From an uncultured Clostridia bacterium (GTDB taxonomy: Bacteria > Bacillota > Clostridia > Christensenellales > UBA1242), in the NCBI GenBank assembly GCA_904397185.1, contig CAJFOL010000086.1:1-31110 (forward strand): DNA of 31,110 bases, in the 5' to 3' direction. Both the position numbers and the translations under genes were made by a program. Position 1 is the stretch's first letter, and each line of letters starts with the position of its first letter. The notes beneath the pieces are model-generated. The model saw only the letters and a list, made by a program, of their open reading frames with translations. It made no database searches and had not been told where the DNA came from. Positions 15,561 through 27,112 of this stretch are shown one piece after another.

Positions 15561-18500
15561 TTATTTTAACCAGTCTAAGTCATCTTCGAACATTAAAGTA
15601 CTGAGGCTTTCTTCCGAGGTGTTCCATACAAGCGAAGTAGGTGCTGTGAAATCTTCAGCATAATGTACTTGCCCTGTCACAATGTTTACATATGCCTCTT
15701 TAAATGGCTCTTGTACATCATCCTCATCATAGACATATGTGTGCATATAATGATTTTCACCATCAGTGAACAGTGTCTCTTTGAGCAATCTATCATTGCC
15801 ATCAAGGTTGAGTGAAATTGTCATTGTCGCTACATTTCCGCTGTTATCAACTAGATCAAGCAAGTTTCCACTGTTGTTTGTGAACATATAAATACCATTA
15901 TATTGCACATATGAATATGAATTACCATTTAGGCTCAATTGCATTGTTAGACCTTGATAACTTGGTAAAATTGTAGTCGTCTTGATTGTAATATTGCCCG
16001 AAAGGGTTTCAAGATTTCCGCTATCAGTAGAGTTTACTCTTCCACTTAGAGCATTGCTTTCAGATACAAACACACCATTTGAACCACCCGCACTATAGTA
16101 CGTGTATTTAGTTTGGTCATCCTCTGAAATATACAATATTTGACGAGTCGAAGTGCTTGGCTGTCCTACGATTGATGTTCCATTTACAGTCGTCTCAGTT
16201 GTTATATAATTTGTAATATCACTTGTATTCACATATGTGCTTCCAGTGGTATATCCAAGTGACACAAGGCCGTCTAAAACGTAGGAGTTATTTACACTAT
16301 CATAGACAAGCTTTGCTGGAGATGTGCTGTCATTCATTGACCCAGATGGAGTAAGATAAGCTGAGTTAAACAAATTATAGTAAATACTTTCTTGTGTCGA
16401 TGAACTTGACGATAATGCATAACTTAATGAAGAGGTGCCGTAATTATTTATAGTAAGACCTATTGTTGAACTACGAACCTTTGTCCTGAATGAAATATTA
16501 TAATTTCGACTCAATGCATAAGCCTCTTCCATATTTCCACTATCAGTCACACTGTCATGTCCTAAATAGTAGACATTGTTATATCTATTGCCATTTATGT
16601 TATCAATTATTGAATAGTTGAAGTTTGCATAATTTATGTTTGTCTCGCTCGTTTCCCCGCTTGCAACATAGACGTCAGCGAAGTCAGCGACACTATCAAG
16701 CGACCTTAGGTCTTGAATCTCTGCATTTACACTAGAAGTTGTATAGCAATATGCGAGCATTGGTGTTCGCGATGCATACCCAACAAGTCCACCTGCCGAT
16801 GCGGTTGATGCAATACCAGAGGTGTTTGTGTTGATTGTGATATCACAAGTCGAATAACTGTTAATCATATTTAACATTGTATTGTTTTCGCTTGTCACAT
16901 AACCAACAACACCACCAATATATGGGTCTGCTTTTTCGCCTGTAACAGAGACAGTTTCTGCTTTGACTGCCATGCCATCAATGTTTAGTGCATTTGACAT
17001 TTGTCCAACGGCACCGCCTACAATCGATGAGCCTTCAATAAGTTGTACATCAACAATACTATTTTTGATTTGTGATACCACACTTCCTGCATTTGCCACT
17101 AGACCAACAATTCCACCTACACTATTTATAACGGTGTTTGTCGCACTTATGGCAGTTGCTCTAAAACTTTGCTCCATAACAGCATTGGTGATGCTTCCGC
17201 CCGAGAGTACACCTGCGATACCGCCAACAGCATTCGCAGACCTTGGTACTACTGAGAATGTCGATTCAATACCGCCCTCACCATATACTTGTACGTGGTC
17301 GAGACTTCCGACAATTTCACCAATAGCATATCCGCCATAATGGTAGGCTCTTATTCGGCTACCAGCCATAACATTTACATACAGATATTCAACATTTGCA
17401 CCATTGCCGATTCCACCAAAGGCAAACCCTGCTCTACTGCCGACAACTGAGCCAACTTGGTCAGCATTAATATTGTATGCATATCCAGTTCCTAAGAAAC
17501 CAGCAATGCTACCAGAATATGAGTAATCAGTCATATTATTCGAGTTTTCGTTGTAAATCGATACTGGTGATGATGAGGCATATGTAGATGAAGTGTTGAC
17601 GTTGCTTGTAATGTTTTTCATTTCGTAATATCCAACCGCTCTTCCTACAACTCCTCCAACAAAATTTCTACCAACAACGACCAAGTCACTTGACACACCG
17701 CCCGAGTTTTCGCCGTTATCTATGGTTATATCATAAAGATATCCATAGCGAAGTGTTCCAGCAAGTGTACCAACACTATTTGTGTTTGTAAATGCGACTT
17801 GCTCTGGAGTTATTGTCAAGTTTTTAATCGCTCCTGACCGACTTGAAGAATACCCTATCTGTGCAAATAAACCAGCATTTGTCAAACTATCCATTGATAC
17901 AAGGCTTATACGAGATATTTCCATACCATTACCTTCAAGCACACCTGCATATGTTGTTTGATAAATATTGGAAAGTGCATCGTAGTTTGAATAATTAATA
18001 TCACTAATTATCCTATAATATGTTGTATTAAGTCCTGAAAGTGAAGTCTGCTCACCTATTTCACTTTCCATATTTTCAGCAGTATAAAGAAGTCTTGGAT
18101 TGTGAAGGGAGCCTCTATTCGGAGCAGTTGAATCATCCACATAGTGATATATAACATCCCCAGTCGAATTGTCTGTTTCAGAATAACTGAAGTTTCTTAT
18201 TGACAACGTATCAACATTTGGACTGACAAGTTCAAGTCTGCCAAATCCAAATTCTGAAAGTTGTGTTGTATACACGGTATTTGTTTGGACATTTTGTGAT
18301 TGCTCCTCATTGTCAACTGATATTTCTATCTTTTCAGTTGTTGGAATATAATCAACAAATGTTGTCGAAGTATTGCCAGAACTGAAGAACCAAACACCAT
18401 TTATGCTCATAGTATCTTGATAAGAATAAGAACTAAAATTCTCAAGATTTGCAAAGCCACCCGCATTCAATCTTTCAATGCCACTATAGGTAATTGGGAT

Positions 18501-21500
18501 AACTGAAGTGTTAATATTCCCTTCGCCATAGATAAAGCCTTCTTCATTTGTATAATCACCACTTGTTACACTCTCGGTATTGTTGTTATAGAAATAGTAG
18601 CAATTTTCAAATGTTCCTTGAGCATTATCATACAAGTCATATCTTGCAAAGCCCGCAGAAGCAGTCACATTATTACGTAATACCGAAAGAGAGAAACAAT
18701 TTCGCACAACACCACCATTCTGGTAAACAAAGCCTGCCATATCTGAAGTTGTTTGAGAAAGAAGAATATCAGTATAGCAATCGCTTATAGTACCAGTATT
18801 TTGGTATGCAAAACCTGCTGCTGAAATTGATGATGAAATGTAACTGTTTGTATCTTTACTATATATAGATGTTCTTGATGGTTGCCCTGCCACATAACTT
18901 GTGATAATTTGACCATTATCAAGATTTCTTACGACAAAGCCTGCAACGTGCTGGTTCTGTTGAGAGTTGTTTATAAGTTTGCCGCCTTTGAAATAGGTCG
19001 CTGATATTTTGTTTGAATTTTGACCAGCAATACCACCCATACTATAAGGTGATTTCATATTGACTGACACCGAACAGTTTGTGATATACCCTGAATTTAT
19101 AGCAGTAATACCTGCCATATAACTTGTGCCATTCAATGCATTGTCAGCCTCAACAACTACATAATATTCACTGCCGTTTACCTCGTCAGTTGTTACATTG
19201 CAATTGGTGATAATACCATTATTCTCGGCAACAATTGCACCAAAATTAAATGTATCAGCACTGGTTACAAACTTAACTGTCCTTAGTCCATACCATCCAT
19301 AGTCATCGTTAGGTTCAACATTGACATCAGAGCCATCACTTGCAGAGGTGAAGTTGACATTTAAGTTTCGAATGATTGCCCCTTCTGAAAGTGAGGTAAA
19401 TATACCTATGCTTGTGTTTGAACCCATATCATATGTTCCAGCAAAATTTATAGTATGCCCATTGCCATCAAATGATGCAATATTTGTAGTGATTGGCGAG
19501 AATGCTGGCTCACCTGTCTCGCTGTTTGCAGTATTAGGAAGAGTTATATCATTAAGCAAGATATAATAGCCACCACTTTGCATACTCATTAAATCGTCAT
19601 AGTCATAGATAGGTATTGGACTTTCTTCACTGCTTGACGAATATACATTCAGCACAAACTCAGTACTGATTGAAAGTGACCCTTGATTTGTAACATAGTA
19701 TGTACCATTTAACTGATTATACTCAATAAACGAATTGTAAGTAAAGTAGTAGTATCTGTCTTGAGGAACATGAGTTCGCCTTGGCAAAATGTTAAGACCA
19801 TTTGATGTGAAGTAGTAGTTTGACACCTCTCTTGCATTGCCTATAGAGTCATATCCTATAGTATATGGAAGCCCGCTGTCGTCTGCAATACCATAGTCTG
19901 GTTGTGTATCGGTTAAGAGGTTTGTATGAGCAACCCAACTGCCTTGTCTAGCCAGGTCGTCCATAAGCAGATTAAGATTGCTAACAACAGAGTTTATAGA
20001 TGGGTCATATTCTATATAATCAAATACATCTACAGCCAACGTGTACTGGGTTCCTACTTGAATATTGATTTCGCCGTTACCCATGCCAGTGACAATATCT
20101 TCATTTACATTTGAAGTTGGGTCATAATTTACAACATATTCACTTATTACAATATGTGTTGTGCTATATGACCTTCTCTGCACCTCTCCTTCCATTTGAG
20201 ATGCGGAAATTGATATATCAAAACTGTTGTTACCATTAGAATAATCAATAGCATTGGAGGTGATTTCGAGATAATACACCCCGTTTTCTTCAACAATTGT
20301 AGCAAGTTCAACATTATCAACAGTTGGCACCGAAATACTAGAGGTAGCATAGCCATACGAGTTGATGTTAAGACGGTATCTTAGCCCTCTAGCAACATTA
20401 TATTGTGCATAATATCCGCCCGAGTTCAAAGGTGCTGTTGGCTCTTTATCTGCAATTTCTACTGCAACAAAATTTTGTAACTCCACCGTCAATTGTTTGG
20501 TAACCTCAAATCTTTGACCATCTTTCACAAGTGAAATGACAAAACTTGTGGTACTGCCATCAACAACATTATATGAGCCTAGGTCATATTTGATATAGAT
20601 AACACCATTATAGTTATAGTACTGTCTTTCACCATCAACTGACCTATTGTAAACATTGATTATATCATCAAGGTTAAATCTGACACCACTATCAGTCGAT
20701 GAACCGACTATTGTTGAGTCGTCAAAAATATCATTATCCTCACCGCTTGTTGTAAGATTTCTTGCTACAAGCCCAAAGGTTGCAGTCGCATTGCCAGAAT
20801 CATAATTTGACTGTGCATTTTCTATCAAAATATAATCAAAATCGCTATCATCTGGTGAAACAGTTATTGCAAGAAGTCCTGTAACTCCTGGCACCGCATT
20901 CTCTGAAGTTGTTGACAAGCCCGCTGTTCCAGTAGTTTCAGCAAGGTTTGTATAGTTGTCAACAGAAACAGATAGAATGTTAGTTTGCTCAAAATGAATA
21001 GTCAAAACGGTAAATAAAGATGTGTTTGATTGTGCATATATGTAAACTGTGTAATCGCCATAGATATTTTCATTGTATCTATTTGTATACATATCGCTAT
21101 ATTTGTTGACAGAAATAGTTAAATTAAACCTCTGCCCTGAAAGGTTGTCTATATTATCTAGGTTTGGCTCAAATGAGACGTCAAACAACTCATTTTCTCC
21201 TGTCAACTGGTAGTTATAGTTAAATAGCAATGCAAGTTCCCCACTTCCTTGCAATAGTTGATTGTCAGGTCCAACTATATAATAATATGGTTGCAACTCC
21301 TCTGCAGTCGAGTTGATGACTATTATATCCTCTATTTTTTTGCTTGATATTAAAGTCGCATCATTAAATTTGGTGTTGTTGATACTTATTGCACCCTTTC
21401 TATAATTGATAGTGACATTATCCAAAGTCTTGTTTACAGATGAGGAATATTTTACTGAAATTTGGTTGTATCCATCAGTTTCATTTACGTAAAGGACGAG

Positions 21501-24500
21501 TTTTGGCACGATAGTCAATTTGTAATCAGCCTCTTTTGTATTCTCACCATTACGTCTTATTATGATATTTTGCCCTGAAATATCTATAGAAAGTTCGTTT
21601 TCATCTGTGACGTCAATCTGCTCTTCGCCGTCATAACGAATCACATTTGTTATCTCTGCAGTAACTGTGGTGTTTTGTGCTAAATAGAATACAACATTAT
21701 TGAAAGTCACCAAACCGCTGGCATCTGAGATAAATTGTCGCTCTTCTCCACTATTATCCTGCACTGCAAGCGAAAGCGAATAGAATGGTCTTACGTAGAA
21801 TGTTGTACTATTGTTGCCCCTCATATTTATAGTGACATCATTGATTGGTGAAGAATTTGTGGAAGTATTTGGATATATAATTGAATTCTTTTGATAATTA
21901 TCACTTTCGCTCTGTGAGAATATAGGCTCGTCTGGGTTGAAATAATTTACAACATAGATATAAAATTCAAGTGCATTGTTGGTATTTAGTACACTGCTTG
22001 CTGTAACTCTTACAAGACCTGTACCTTTTACATTTATTCTTCCGTTTTGGTCAATTGTGAGAATATCCCTGTTGTTTGAGGTGAATATCATTTCGCCGTT
22101 CGTTGTTATAGGATATATGATGCTGTTAAACTCTACAACATTTAAATATGTGTCGAGTAAATCTTGATAGCCTTGATTACTCTCGCCGAAACTCTCTCCT
22201 ACTTGGAAGTAGAACATATAATATATGTTTTCTCTGCCTTGAAAGTCTCCGCTGTTTTCGGCAATAAACTTATTATTAAATTTGGCATTTATTGATAAAA
22301 ATTCTTCGCTTCCCTCAGTGAAAAAGGCTTGACCATGAAGAGTATCACCGTCATCCCCGACAACTATAAAGTCGCCGTAGTAACTTGTCCTATTAAAAGT
22401 TGTTATCTCCTTGCCATCACCGCTAGTCCATTCCTGTTCATCCATCTCAATTTTAGAACGAGAGATTGCATATGTATAAACATTTGTATAGGACTTTTGC
22501 TCAACTGAGGCAAGAGCATCTTCGCCCTCTACCCCGCTCATAATGTCGACATTATTTCCGACAAGTCTACCAAATGCAAGTTTGTTGGAGTTTGCGATAT
22601 GGTCTTCGCTGTAATAATAACCTGAAATATTTGTTGAGTTGTAGACAATCATCATTGAGGCATTAATGCCAGAATTTCCACTGTCAACCGCCTGAATAGC
22701 AAATGCAGTGTTAAGGACTGAGACATTTGCAATATTTGCAATGATTGCGACTTGAGCAGTTGGAGATAAAGAGGCAAGATATCCTCGAACGTACACTCTT
22801 GAGGTGATACCAGTGAAGTTGTCAACAGCCATTCCGCCATTTCCGACCAACTCAATATAGCCAACTACACCGCCCACATAATCATACCCACTGACTTGTC
22901 CACCAACGACAATACCCTGTCCAACAGTGTAATCATTGTCTCTATTTTCAGTCGATGAGCCTACGTAGTTTCTGTATTTTGTGAAAGTCACAACACCATC
23001 ATATAGGTTATATCCGCTGTCAATCGTGCTGTTTACAGAAGTCTCTCCGACAAGTCCGCCAACGTAACTTGTAGGAGTCAAGGTCATTGATGAAATAGGA
23101 TTTGCATCAATCAAAGAATATGCCATATAGTTTGAGTATCCAACAAAGGTCAAAACTTGCGAGTCAATCTTTCTGATAGTGCCATTATTGTAACCGCTCA
23201 CACCACCTGCTCTGACATATGATAGGTGATTTACGGTCATTGCACCATTCATGTAAACCAAAATATTTGGATTCATACCTGCATAAGAATATCGCCCCGA
23301 AGCACTAAGTTGACTTGAACTTACTGTTCTTGTCAAAGAAGAATTGTCCTCAAATAAGGTGTAGTCTTGCAAGATTGTGCCATTGTTATAGCCAATAATA
23401 CCACCTACAAAACCACTTGTAATGTATACCTGTGAGCCGTCAAGAGTCACACCAATGTTTGTAAGTTCTCCATCATTTTGTCCAGCGACTAAGCCTATAT
23501 AACTATTAAGTGGAGCAAATTCTTCTTGACTGCCAACGTTGATTTCACCAGAGAAGGATACATATTCTATATATGCTCCTTGACTGATTGTGCTAAACAT
23601 TCCATAGTAATAGCACTGCGAACCTTGATTTTGCCCTATTTGGCTGTTTGTAATATTGATACCTGTAATCTCAGCATACTCTCCTGTTCCGACAATCGAA
23701 CCTGTGAGTGAGCCTAATGGAAACATATCGCTGATAGATGAGACGTCTATTGATGTGCTTATTTGATAATGTGCCGAAAGGTTCATGCCAAGAATATCGT
23801 CTACGTTTTTAAGGGTAAATCTATTTTGCTCAGTACCATTAGCAAAATATAGCGGAAGTCTTATCACTAAATTCTCATATGTACTTAAAATATTACCATT
23901 TTCATCAAGCCAATCGCTTGCAACTATCACCAAAGAGCCTTCCATTCTCCCTTGATAGTCAAGAGCATACCTTGCGTAATCTTCATTGACGGTCAAAATT
24001 ATTTGATAACGGTCTCCGCTGACCACATAATCAATTGAATTTTCATCAAGCATATAATATGTAGAAGTTGTGCCGTCCTCGTTTGACACCGTGATACTGC
24101 CATATTCGCCTGCTTCGAAGAATGCAACAATCTCGCCATTAGTTGCTGTCGAATTGGTTGGATATGCAATGACAGATTGAGTCCTTTCTGTGGAAGTAAA
24201 CTCAAGGCTTGTCACATCTGTTTCTTGAAGAGTTATACGGCTGACCTGCTCGTATATTGATATACGCACATTGACAGTATATGAATACACCCGTCCATAT
24301 TGTCTAACATGGGCAATAAGCCTAAAATCTCTAGGGTTTTCAAGGCTTGATAGTGCTGTAAAGGTCATAGTTGAAGTGTCGAAAGTTCCCACTCCTGTCA
24401 GCGAGTAGATATTGCTTCCACCATCATCGTAGTACATTATATCCACAGGGGTACCATCCTTGGTTATACCATAACTCCAGTCGGTCTCCCAGTAAATATA

Positions 24501-27068
24501 GTCTTGATTAAAGTTTGTCTGCAAAAATTGTATGTCACCTAGTTCTATAGAACTTGGGTCTGCAAACAGAAAAGCATCGGTGTTTCCAATATCGACATTG
24601 AACACCACAGACCTTGCCCTTGAATTGTTTGTGCCAGAATAAACATCAGCATATGCTGCATTTACACCATCGGTGTTAGTTTCACTTGTATAATCTCCTC
24701 GTCCGTCATGAGTCTTATATACATTAAGATTATTTATATAATTAAAACTTATTATATCTATATAATATAATAGTGCAATATTTTCTCGTCTAAAATTGTT
24801 TATACTATACCCGCTGACTGCAAGTTGCAATGTAGCCGAGCCATTTCCTTGCAGGTGAACATTGAAATTCTTGTTGTTATTTGTAGCCTCACCAATTCTG
24901 ATAAGTTGAGAAGTAAAACTAAATTGAATGTTGTTTATGGCATTTGAGTTGTCATCGCCGTTTGCCACAACTTCAACGTCAAAGTATGTGTCGTCTAAAC
25001 TGTTGTATACATAAAGCATGGTAGATGAACGACCATCATCCACGACTTCTTCAGTATATCTAATAGAGTTTTGGACGTTTTGTGAAGAAATAGACACACT
25101 AGAAAGCGACTCTTCCACTGTGATAGTTACCGAAATTTGCTTTCCATTGTCAAGTATAACCGAATAGACACCACTACCTACAGCAATAGGTCTAATAGAA
25201 AGGTTGAGGTAGTAGTAGCCACCTTGCTGGGTATACAACTCCTCTCCTATTATAAATCTAGCAACATCAAAGCCTGACTGCCTTTCAACCTCTATATCCT
25301 CAAAATGTGCATCGGCATAAAGGTCGGTAAAAGCGACTTCACCACCATTGATATCAAGATATATTCTATCTCGGTACTCATCGGTAGAGAAATCAAGCAC
25401 TGTTGCACCCTTGACAATTTCGTACAGTAAATATGCCGTAATACTATTCTCTTCAAGCACATTAAAGTTAAGTTGGATTGGAAGAGATTGAGCCTCGTCT
25501 GTCACCTCTGCTCCGCTCGCACCCTTTAAATATATAGGCTCTGAAATGTCATCTATCACAACCACTTGGTCTTGATAATAGTTGTTATTGTATCTCAAAC
25601 GAAGGTCGGTGTTTGTAAGGTCAATCACAACATTGTCATACTCGGCATCTTCTGGATTTAGGCTAAAAATAAATTGTTGCCAACCAAAAGAATCTCCAGC
25701 ATAACTGTCATAGAAAGTGAACACTTGTTCAGATGAAGAAAGGTCAATATCATTTACCAAAATATTGGTAGGTATAATTCTAATATTGACAGGTATTGAA
25801 TAGGTAAAGTTTACGTTGCTATCCTCACTGTTTTCAAAGCCATCATAGTAGAAATTTAGATCAAATATCGTGCTTTGTCCTATGTTTGTAGCACAATCAA
25901 TTTGGTAGTAATAAGTTGTAATACCATTGTCTGTAAGTTTTCCAAGTCCGATTGAATTTATAATATTTCTATCACGTGAAGATGCCCTTACTTTTAATAG
26001 GTCGCCCTCACCTGCGATGCTAACTTCAAGATAGGCTGTAATGTAGTCCACCTGATTTCCTACAAAAAATCCGTCTTCAATGACACTTTTATAACTTGGA
26101 ATCAATGTAATTTCGCTCTCTACACTATTTTCGAGTTTGTATAAGTAGTCCGAACCTATTGTATAGTCATACCCGTCAATCTTGTAACCATAGTCATGAG
26201 TTATACTTTGAGCATTTATATCAGTGATTACATAAAAATCTCTTTGGCAGTAAAGAGACTCGCCATTTTGGATTTCGTTTACTGCTAAAAAGGTAAATTT
26301 TTCGCCAGCAGTCACTGTTGATGCAGAGTTTGTTACAAAATCGTACTCACCATCAACCATTTCAACATCTATAAATGAGTACTTAATATTGGTTGAGCCA
26401 GCCACATCCTGCCCTTCGCCAAGAGTATATAATTGCCCTTGCCCATCTTCAAATATTATGTACTGATTGCCATTTCGTTCTATTAGGCGAGCAGAGACAA
26501 ATGTAAGTGAGCCTTGTTCTATGTCGGCAAGTGATATAGGCTCATTTGCTATTCCATAGAAATAATATGTCAAATCTCTTTCGGTGGAGTTATCAGAAAA
26601 ATTGAAATCTGCTGACGATGGTGCTAAAAGTGAAGAAAGAGATAGGTAAAGTGAATTGTCGCCTGCAGTCAAATCACTTGGATACTGTCTAACCACAACA
26701 TTTATAGTGTGGCTAACATTTCCCTCTCTTGTCCTAACGGTTAAGGTTGACGTCCCACCACTTATACCTGTCAAGGAGTAGGTGCTAGAATAGCCAGCAG
26801 TGCTTACCAAACTTGCGGTGTATACCCCGTCATCTGAAGGCAATAATACAAGCCCTGTTTCCATTCCGCTTGGCGGATTGTTGATGGTAAAGGTCACAAG
26901 TTGAGAGTTTTCCTCATCGCTATCACTAATGAAGAGTTCGACCGACTCGTGTGATGCTGTGATGGTCACGTTTTTATAATCACTTGTTGTACAAGCGACA
27001 AAAAGAAGGCTTGCTACGACAAGGAGCAAACTAAATATAAACATACTTAATTTTTTTGATTTTGTCAT
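15561..27068 (-). CDS. Giant surface lipoprotein, Ig-like and GLUG repeats
   Basis: A single uninterrupted 3,835-codon gene. It begins with a lipoprotein signal: basic MTKSKK, a hydrophobic core, then FVAC with Cys26 as the likely lipidation site. Residues about 30-1090 look like successive beta-sandwich (Ig-like) domains. Three similar modules follow with beta-helix/GLUG character, starting near 1093, 2497 and 3013. Each opens with a YxLxxDI-type line, then a gene-name-like phrase such as FDGNGHTI, then G[ML]F...GAxIxNL, then repeats of VGGxVGxNxGxI. A Big_2-like domain (GRINVKGTGLVRVTASS) lies near 1643-1703. There is no LPXTG or C-terminal membrane anchor. It is Asn, Ser, Thr and Tyr rich and poor in Lys, as in adhesins. 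A GAAGGT site supports the ATG. It follows the VirB4-like gene by 44 bases with no terminator, so they are probably co-transcribed. Role as adhesin or contact protein is inferred. Confidence 0.93.
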   Translation of the reverse strand: MTKSKKLSMFIFSLLLVVASLLFVACTTSDYKNVTITASHESVELFISDSDEENSQLVTFTINNPPSGMETGLVLLPSDDGVYTASLVSTAGYSSTYSLTGISGGTSTLTVRTREGNVSHTINVVVRQYPSDLTAGDNSLYLSLSSLLAPSSADFNFSDNSTERDLTYYFYGIANEPISLADIEQGSLTFVSARLIERNGNQYIIFEDGQGQLYTLGEGQDVAGSTNIKYSFIDVEMVDGEYDFVTNSASTVTAGEKFTFLAVNEIQNGESLYCQRDFYVITDINAQSITHDYGYKIDGYDYTIGSDYLYKLENSVESEITLIPSYKSVIEDGFFVGNQVDYITAYLEVSIAGEGDLLKVRASSRDRNIINSIGLGKLTDNGITTYYYQIDCATNIGQSTIFDLNFYYDGFENSEDSNVNFTYSIPVNIRIIPTNILVNDIDLSSSEQVFTFYDSYAGDSFGWQQFIFSLNPEDAEYDNVVIDLTNTDLRLRYNNNYYQDQVVVIDDISEPIYLKGASGAEVTDEAQSLPIQLNFNVLEENSITAYLLYEIVKGATVLDFSTDEYRDRIYLDINGGEVAFTDLYADAHFEDIEVERQSGFDVARFIIGEELYTQQGGYYYLNLSIRPIAVGSGVYSVILDNGKQISVTITVEESLSSVSISSQNVQNSIRYTEEVVDDGRSSTMLYVYNSLDDTYFDVEVVANGDDNSNAINNIQFSFTSQLIRIGEATNNNKNFNVHLQGNGSATLQLAVSGYSINNFRRENIALLYYIDIISFNYINNLNVYKTHDGRGDYTSETNTDGVNAAYADVYSGTNNSRARSVVFNVDIGNTDAFLFADPSSIELGDIQFLQTNFNQDYIYWETDWSYGITKDGTPVDIMYYDDGGSNIYSLTGVGTFDTSTMTFTALSSLENPRDFRLIAHVRQYGRVYSYTVNVRISIYEQVSRITLQETDVTSLEFTSTERTQSVIAYPTNSTATNGEIVAFFEAGEYGSITVSNEDGTTSTYYMLDENSIDYVVSGDRYQIILTVNEDYARYALDYQGRMEGSLVIVASDWLDENGNILSTYENLVIRLPLYFANGTEQNRFTLKNVDDILGMNLSAHYQISTSIDVSSISDMFPLGSLTGSIVGTGEYAEITGINITNSQIGQNQGSQCYYYGMFSTISQGAYIEYVSFSGEINVGSQEEFAPLNSYIGLVAGQNDGELTNIGVTLDGSQVYITSGFVGGIIGYNNGTILQDYTLFEDNSSLTRTVSSSQLSASGRYSYAGMNPNILVYMNGAMTVNHLSYVRAGGVSGYNNGTIRKIDSQVLTFVGYSNYMAYSLIDANPISSMTLTPTSYVGGLVGETSVNSTIDSGYNLYDGVVTFTKYRNYVGSSTENRDNDYTVGQGIVVGGQVSGYDYVGGVVGYIELVGNGGMAVDNFTGITSRVYVRGYLASLSPTAQVAIIANIANVSVLNTAFAIQAVDSGNSGINASMMIVYNSTNISGYYYSEDHIANSNKLAFGRLVGNNVDIMSGVEGEDALASVEQKSYTNVYTYAISRSKIEMDEQEWTSGDGKEITTFNRTSYYGDFIVVGDDGDTLHGQAFFTEGSEEFLSINAKFNNKFIAENSGDFQGRENIYYMFYFQVGESFGESNQGYQDLLDTYLNVVEFNSIIYPITTNGEMIFTSNNRDILTIDQNGRINVKGTGLVRVTASSVLNTNNALEFYIYVVNYFNPDEPIFSQSESDNYQKNSIIYPNTSTNSSPINDVTINMRGNNSTTFYVRPFYSLSLAVQDNSGEERQFISDASGLVTFNNVVFYLAQNTTVTAEITNVIRYDGEEQIDVTDENELSIDISGQNIIIRRNGENTKEADYKLTIVPKLVLYVNETDGYNQISVKYSSSVNKTLDNVTINYRKGAISINNTKFNDATLISSKKIEDIIVINSTAEELQPYYYIVGPDNQLLQGSGELALLFNYNYQLTGENELFDVSFEPNLDNIDNLSGQRFNLTISVNKYSDMYTNRYNENIYGDYTVYIYAQSNTSLFTVLTIHFEQTNILSVSVDNYTNLAETTGTAGLSTTSENAVPGVTGLLAITVSPDDSDFDYILIENAQSNYDSGNATATFGLVARNLTTSGEDNDIFDDSTIVGSSTDSGVRFNLDDIINVYNRSVDGERQYYNYNGVIYIKYDLGSYNVVDGSTTSFVISLVKDGQRFEVTKQLTVELQNFVAVEIADKEPTAPLNSGGYYAQYNVARGLRYRLNINSYGYATSSISVPTVDNVELATIVEENGVYYLEITSNAIDYSNGNNSFDISISASQMEGEVQRRSYSTTHIVISEYVVNYDPTSNVNEDIVTGMGNGEINIQVGTQYTLAVDVFDYIEYDPSINSVVSNLNLLMDDLARQGSWVAHTNLLTDTQPDYGIADDSGLPYTIGYDSIGNAREVSNYYFTSNGLNILPRRTHVPQDRYYYFTYNSFIEYNQLNGTYYVTNQGSLSISTEFVLNVYSSSSEESPIPIYDYDDLMSMQSGGYYILLNDITLPNTANSETGEPAFSPITTNIASFDGNGHTINFAGTYDMGSNTSIGIFTSLSEGAIIRNLNVNFTSASDGSDVNVEPNDDYGWYGLRTVKFVTSADTFNFGAIVAENNGIITNCNVTTDEVNGSEYYVVVEADNALNGTSYMAGITAINSGYITNCSVSVNMKSPYSMGGIAGQNSNKISATYFKGGKLINNSQQNQHVAGFVVRNLDNGQIITSYVAGQPSRTSIYSKDTNSYISSSISAAGFAYQNTGTISDCYTDILLSQTTSDMAGFVYQNGGVVRNCFSLSVLRNNVTASAGFARYDLYDNAQGTFENCYYFYNNNTESVTSGDYTNEEGFIYGEGNINTSVIPITYSGIERLNAGGFANLENFSSYSYQDTMSINGVWFFSSGNTSTTFVDYIPTTEKIEISVDNEEQSQNVQTNTVYTTQLSEFGFGRLELVSPNVDTLSIRNFSYSETDNSTGDVIYHYVDDSTAPNRGSLHNPRLLYTAENMESEIGEQTSLSGLNTTYYRIISDINYSNYDALSNIYQTTYAGVLEGNGMEISRISLVSMDSLTNAGLFAQIGYSSSRSGAIKNLTITPEQVAFTNTNSVGTLAGTLRYGYLYDITIDNGENSGGVSSDLVVVGRNFVGGVVGRAVGYYEMKNITSNVNTSSTYASSSPVSIYNENSNNMTDYSYSGSIAGFLGTGYAYNINADQVGSVVGSRAGFAFGGIGNGANVEYLYVNVMAGSRIRAYHYGGYAIGEIVGSLDHVQVYGEGGIESTFSVVPRSANAVGGIAGVLSGGSITNAVMEQSFRATAISATNTVINSVGGIVGLVANAGSVVSQIKNSIVDVQLIEGSSIVGGAVGQMSNALNIDGMAVKAETVSVTGEKADPYIGGVVGYVTSENNTMLNMINSYSTCDITINTNTSGIASTASAGGLVGYASRTPMLAYCYTTSSVNAEIQDLRSLDSVADFADVYVASGETSETNINYANFNYSIIDNINGNRYNNVYYLGHDSVTDSGNMEEAYALSRNYNISFRTKVRSSTIGLTINNYGTSSLSYALSSSSSTQESIYYNLFNSAYLTPSGSMNDSTSPAKLVYDSVNNSYVLDGLVSLGYTTGSTYVNTSDITNYITTETTVNGTSIVGQPSTSTRQILYISEDDQTKYTYYSAGGSNGVFVSESNALSGRVNSTDSGNLETLSGNITIKTTTILPSYQGLTMQLSLNGNSYSYVQYNGIYMFTNNSGNLLDLVDNSGNVATMTISLNLDGNDRLLKETLFTDGENHYMHTYVYDEDDVQEPFKEAYVNIVTGQVHYAEDFTAPTSLVWNTSEESLSTLMFEDDLDWLK

Positions 27069-27112
27069 ATTACCTTCTTTTTACCTTCCTTTTTACATTA
27101 GTTTTTTTTCTA

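Noticed and set aside
16963..24205. Open frames opposite or overlapping the giant lipoprotein gene
   Set aside because: Short, without ribosome sites, and explained by low stop-codon frequency opposite Ser/Thr/Asn-rich coding sequence.
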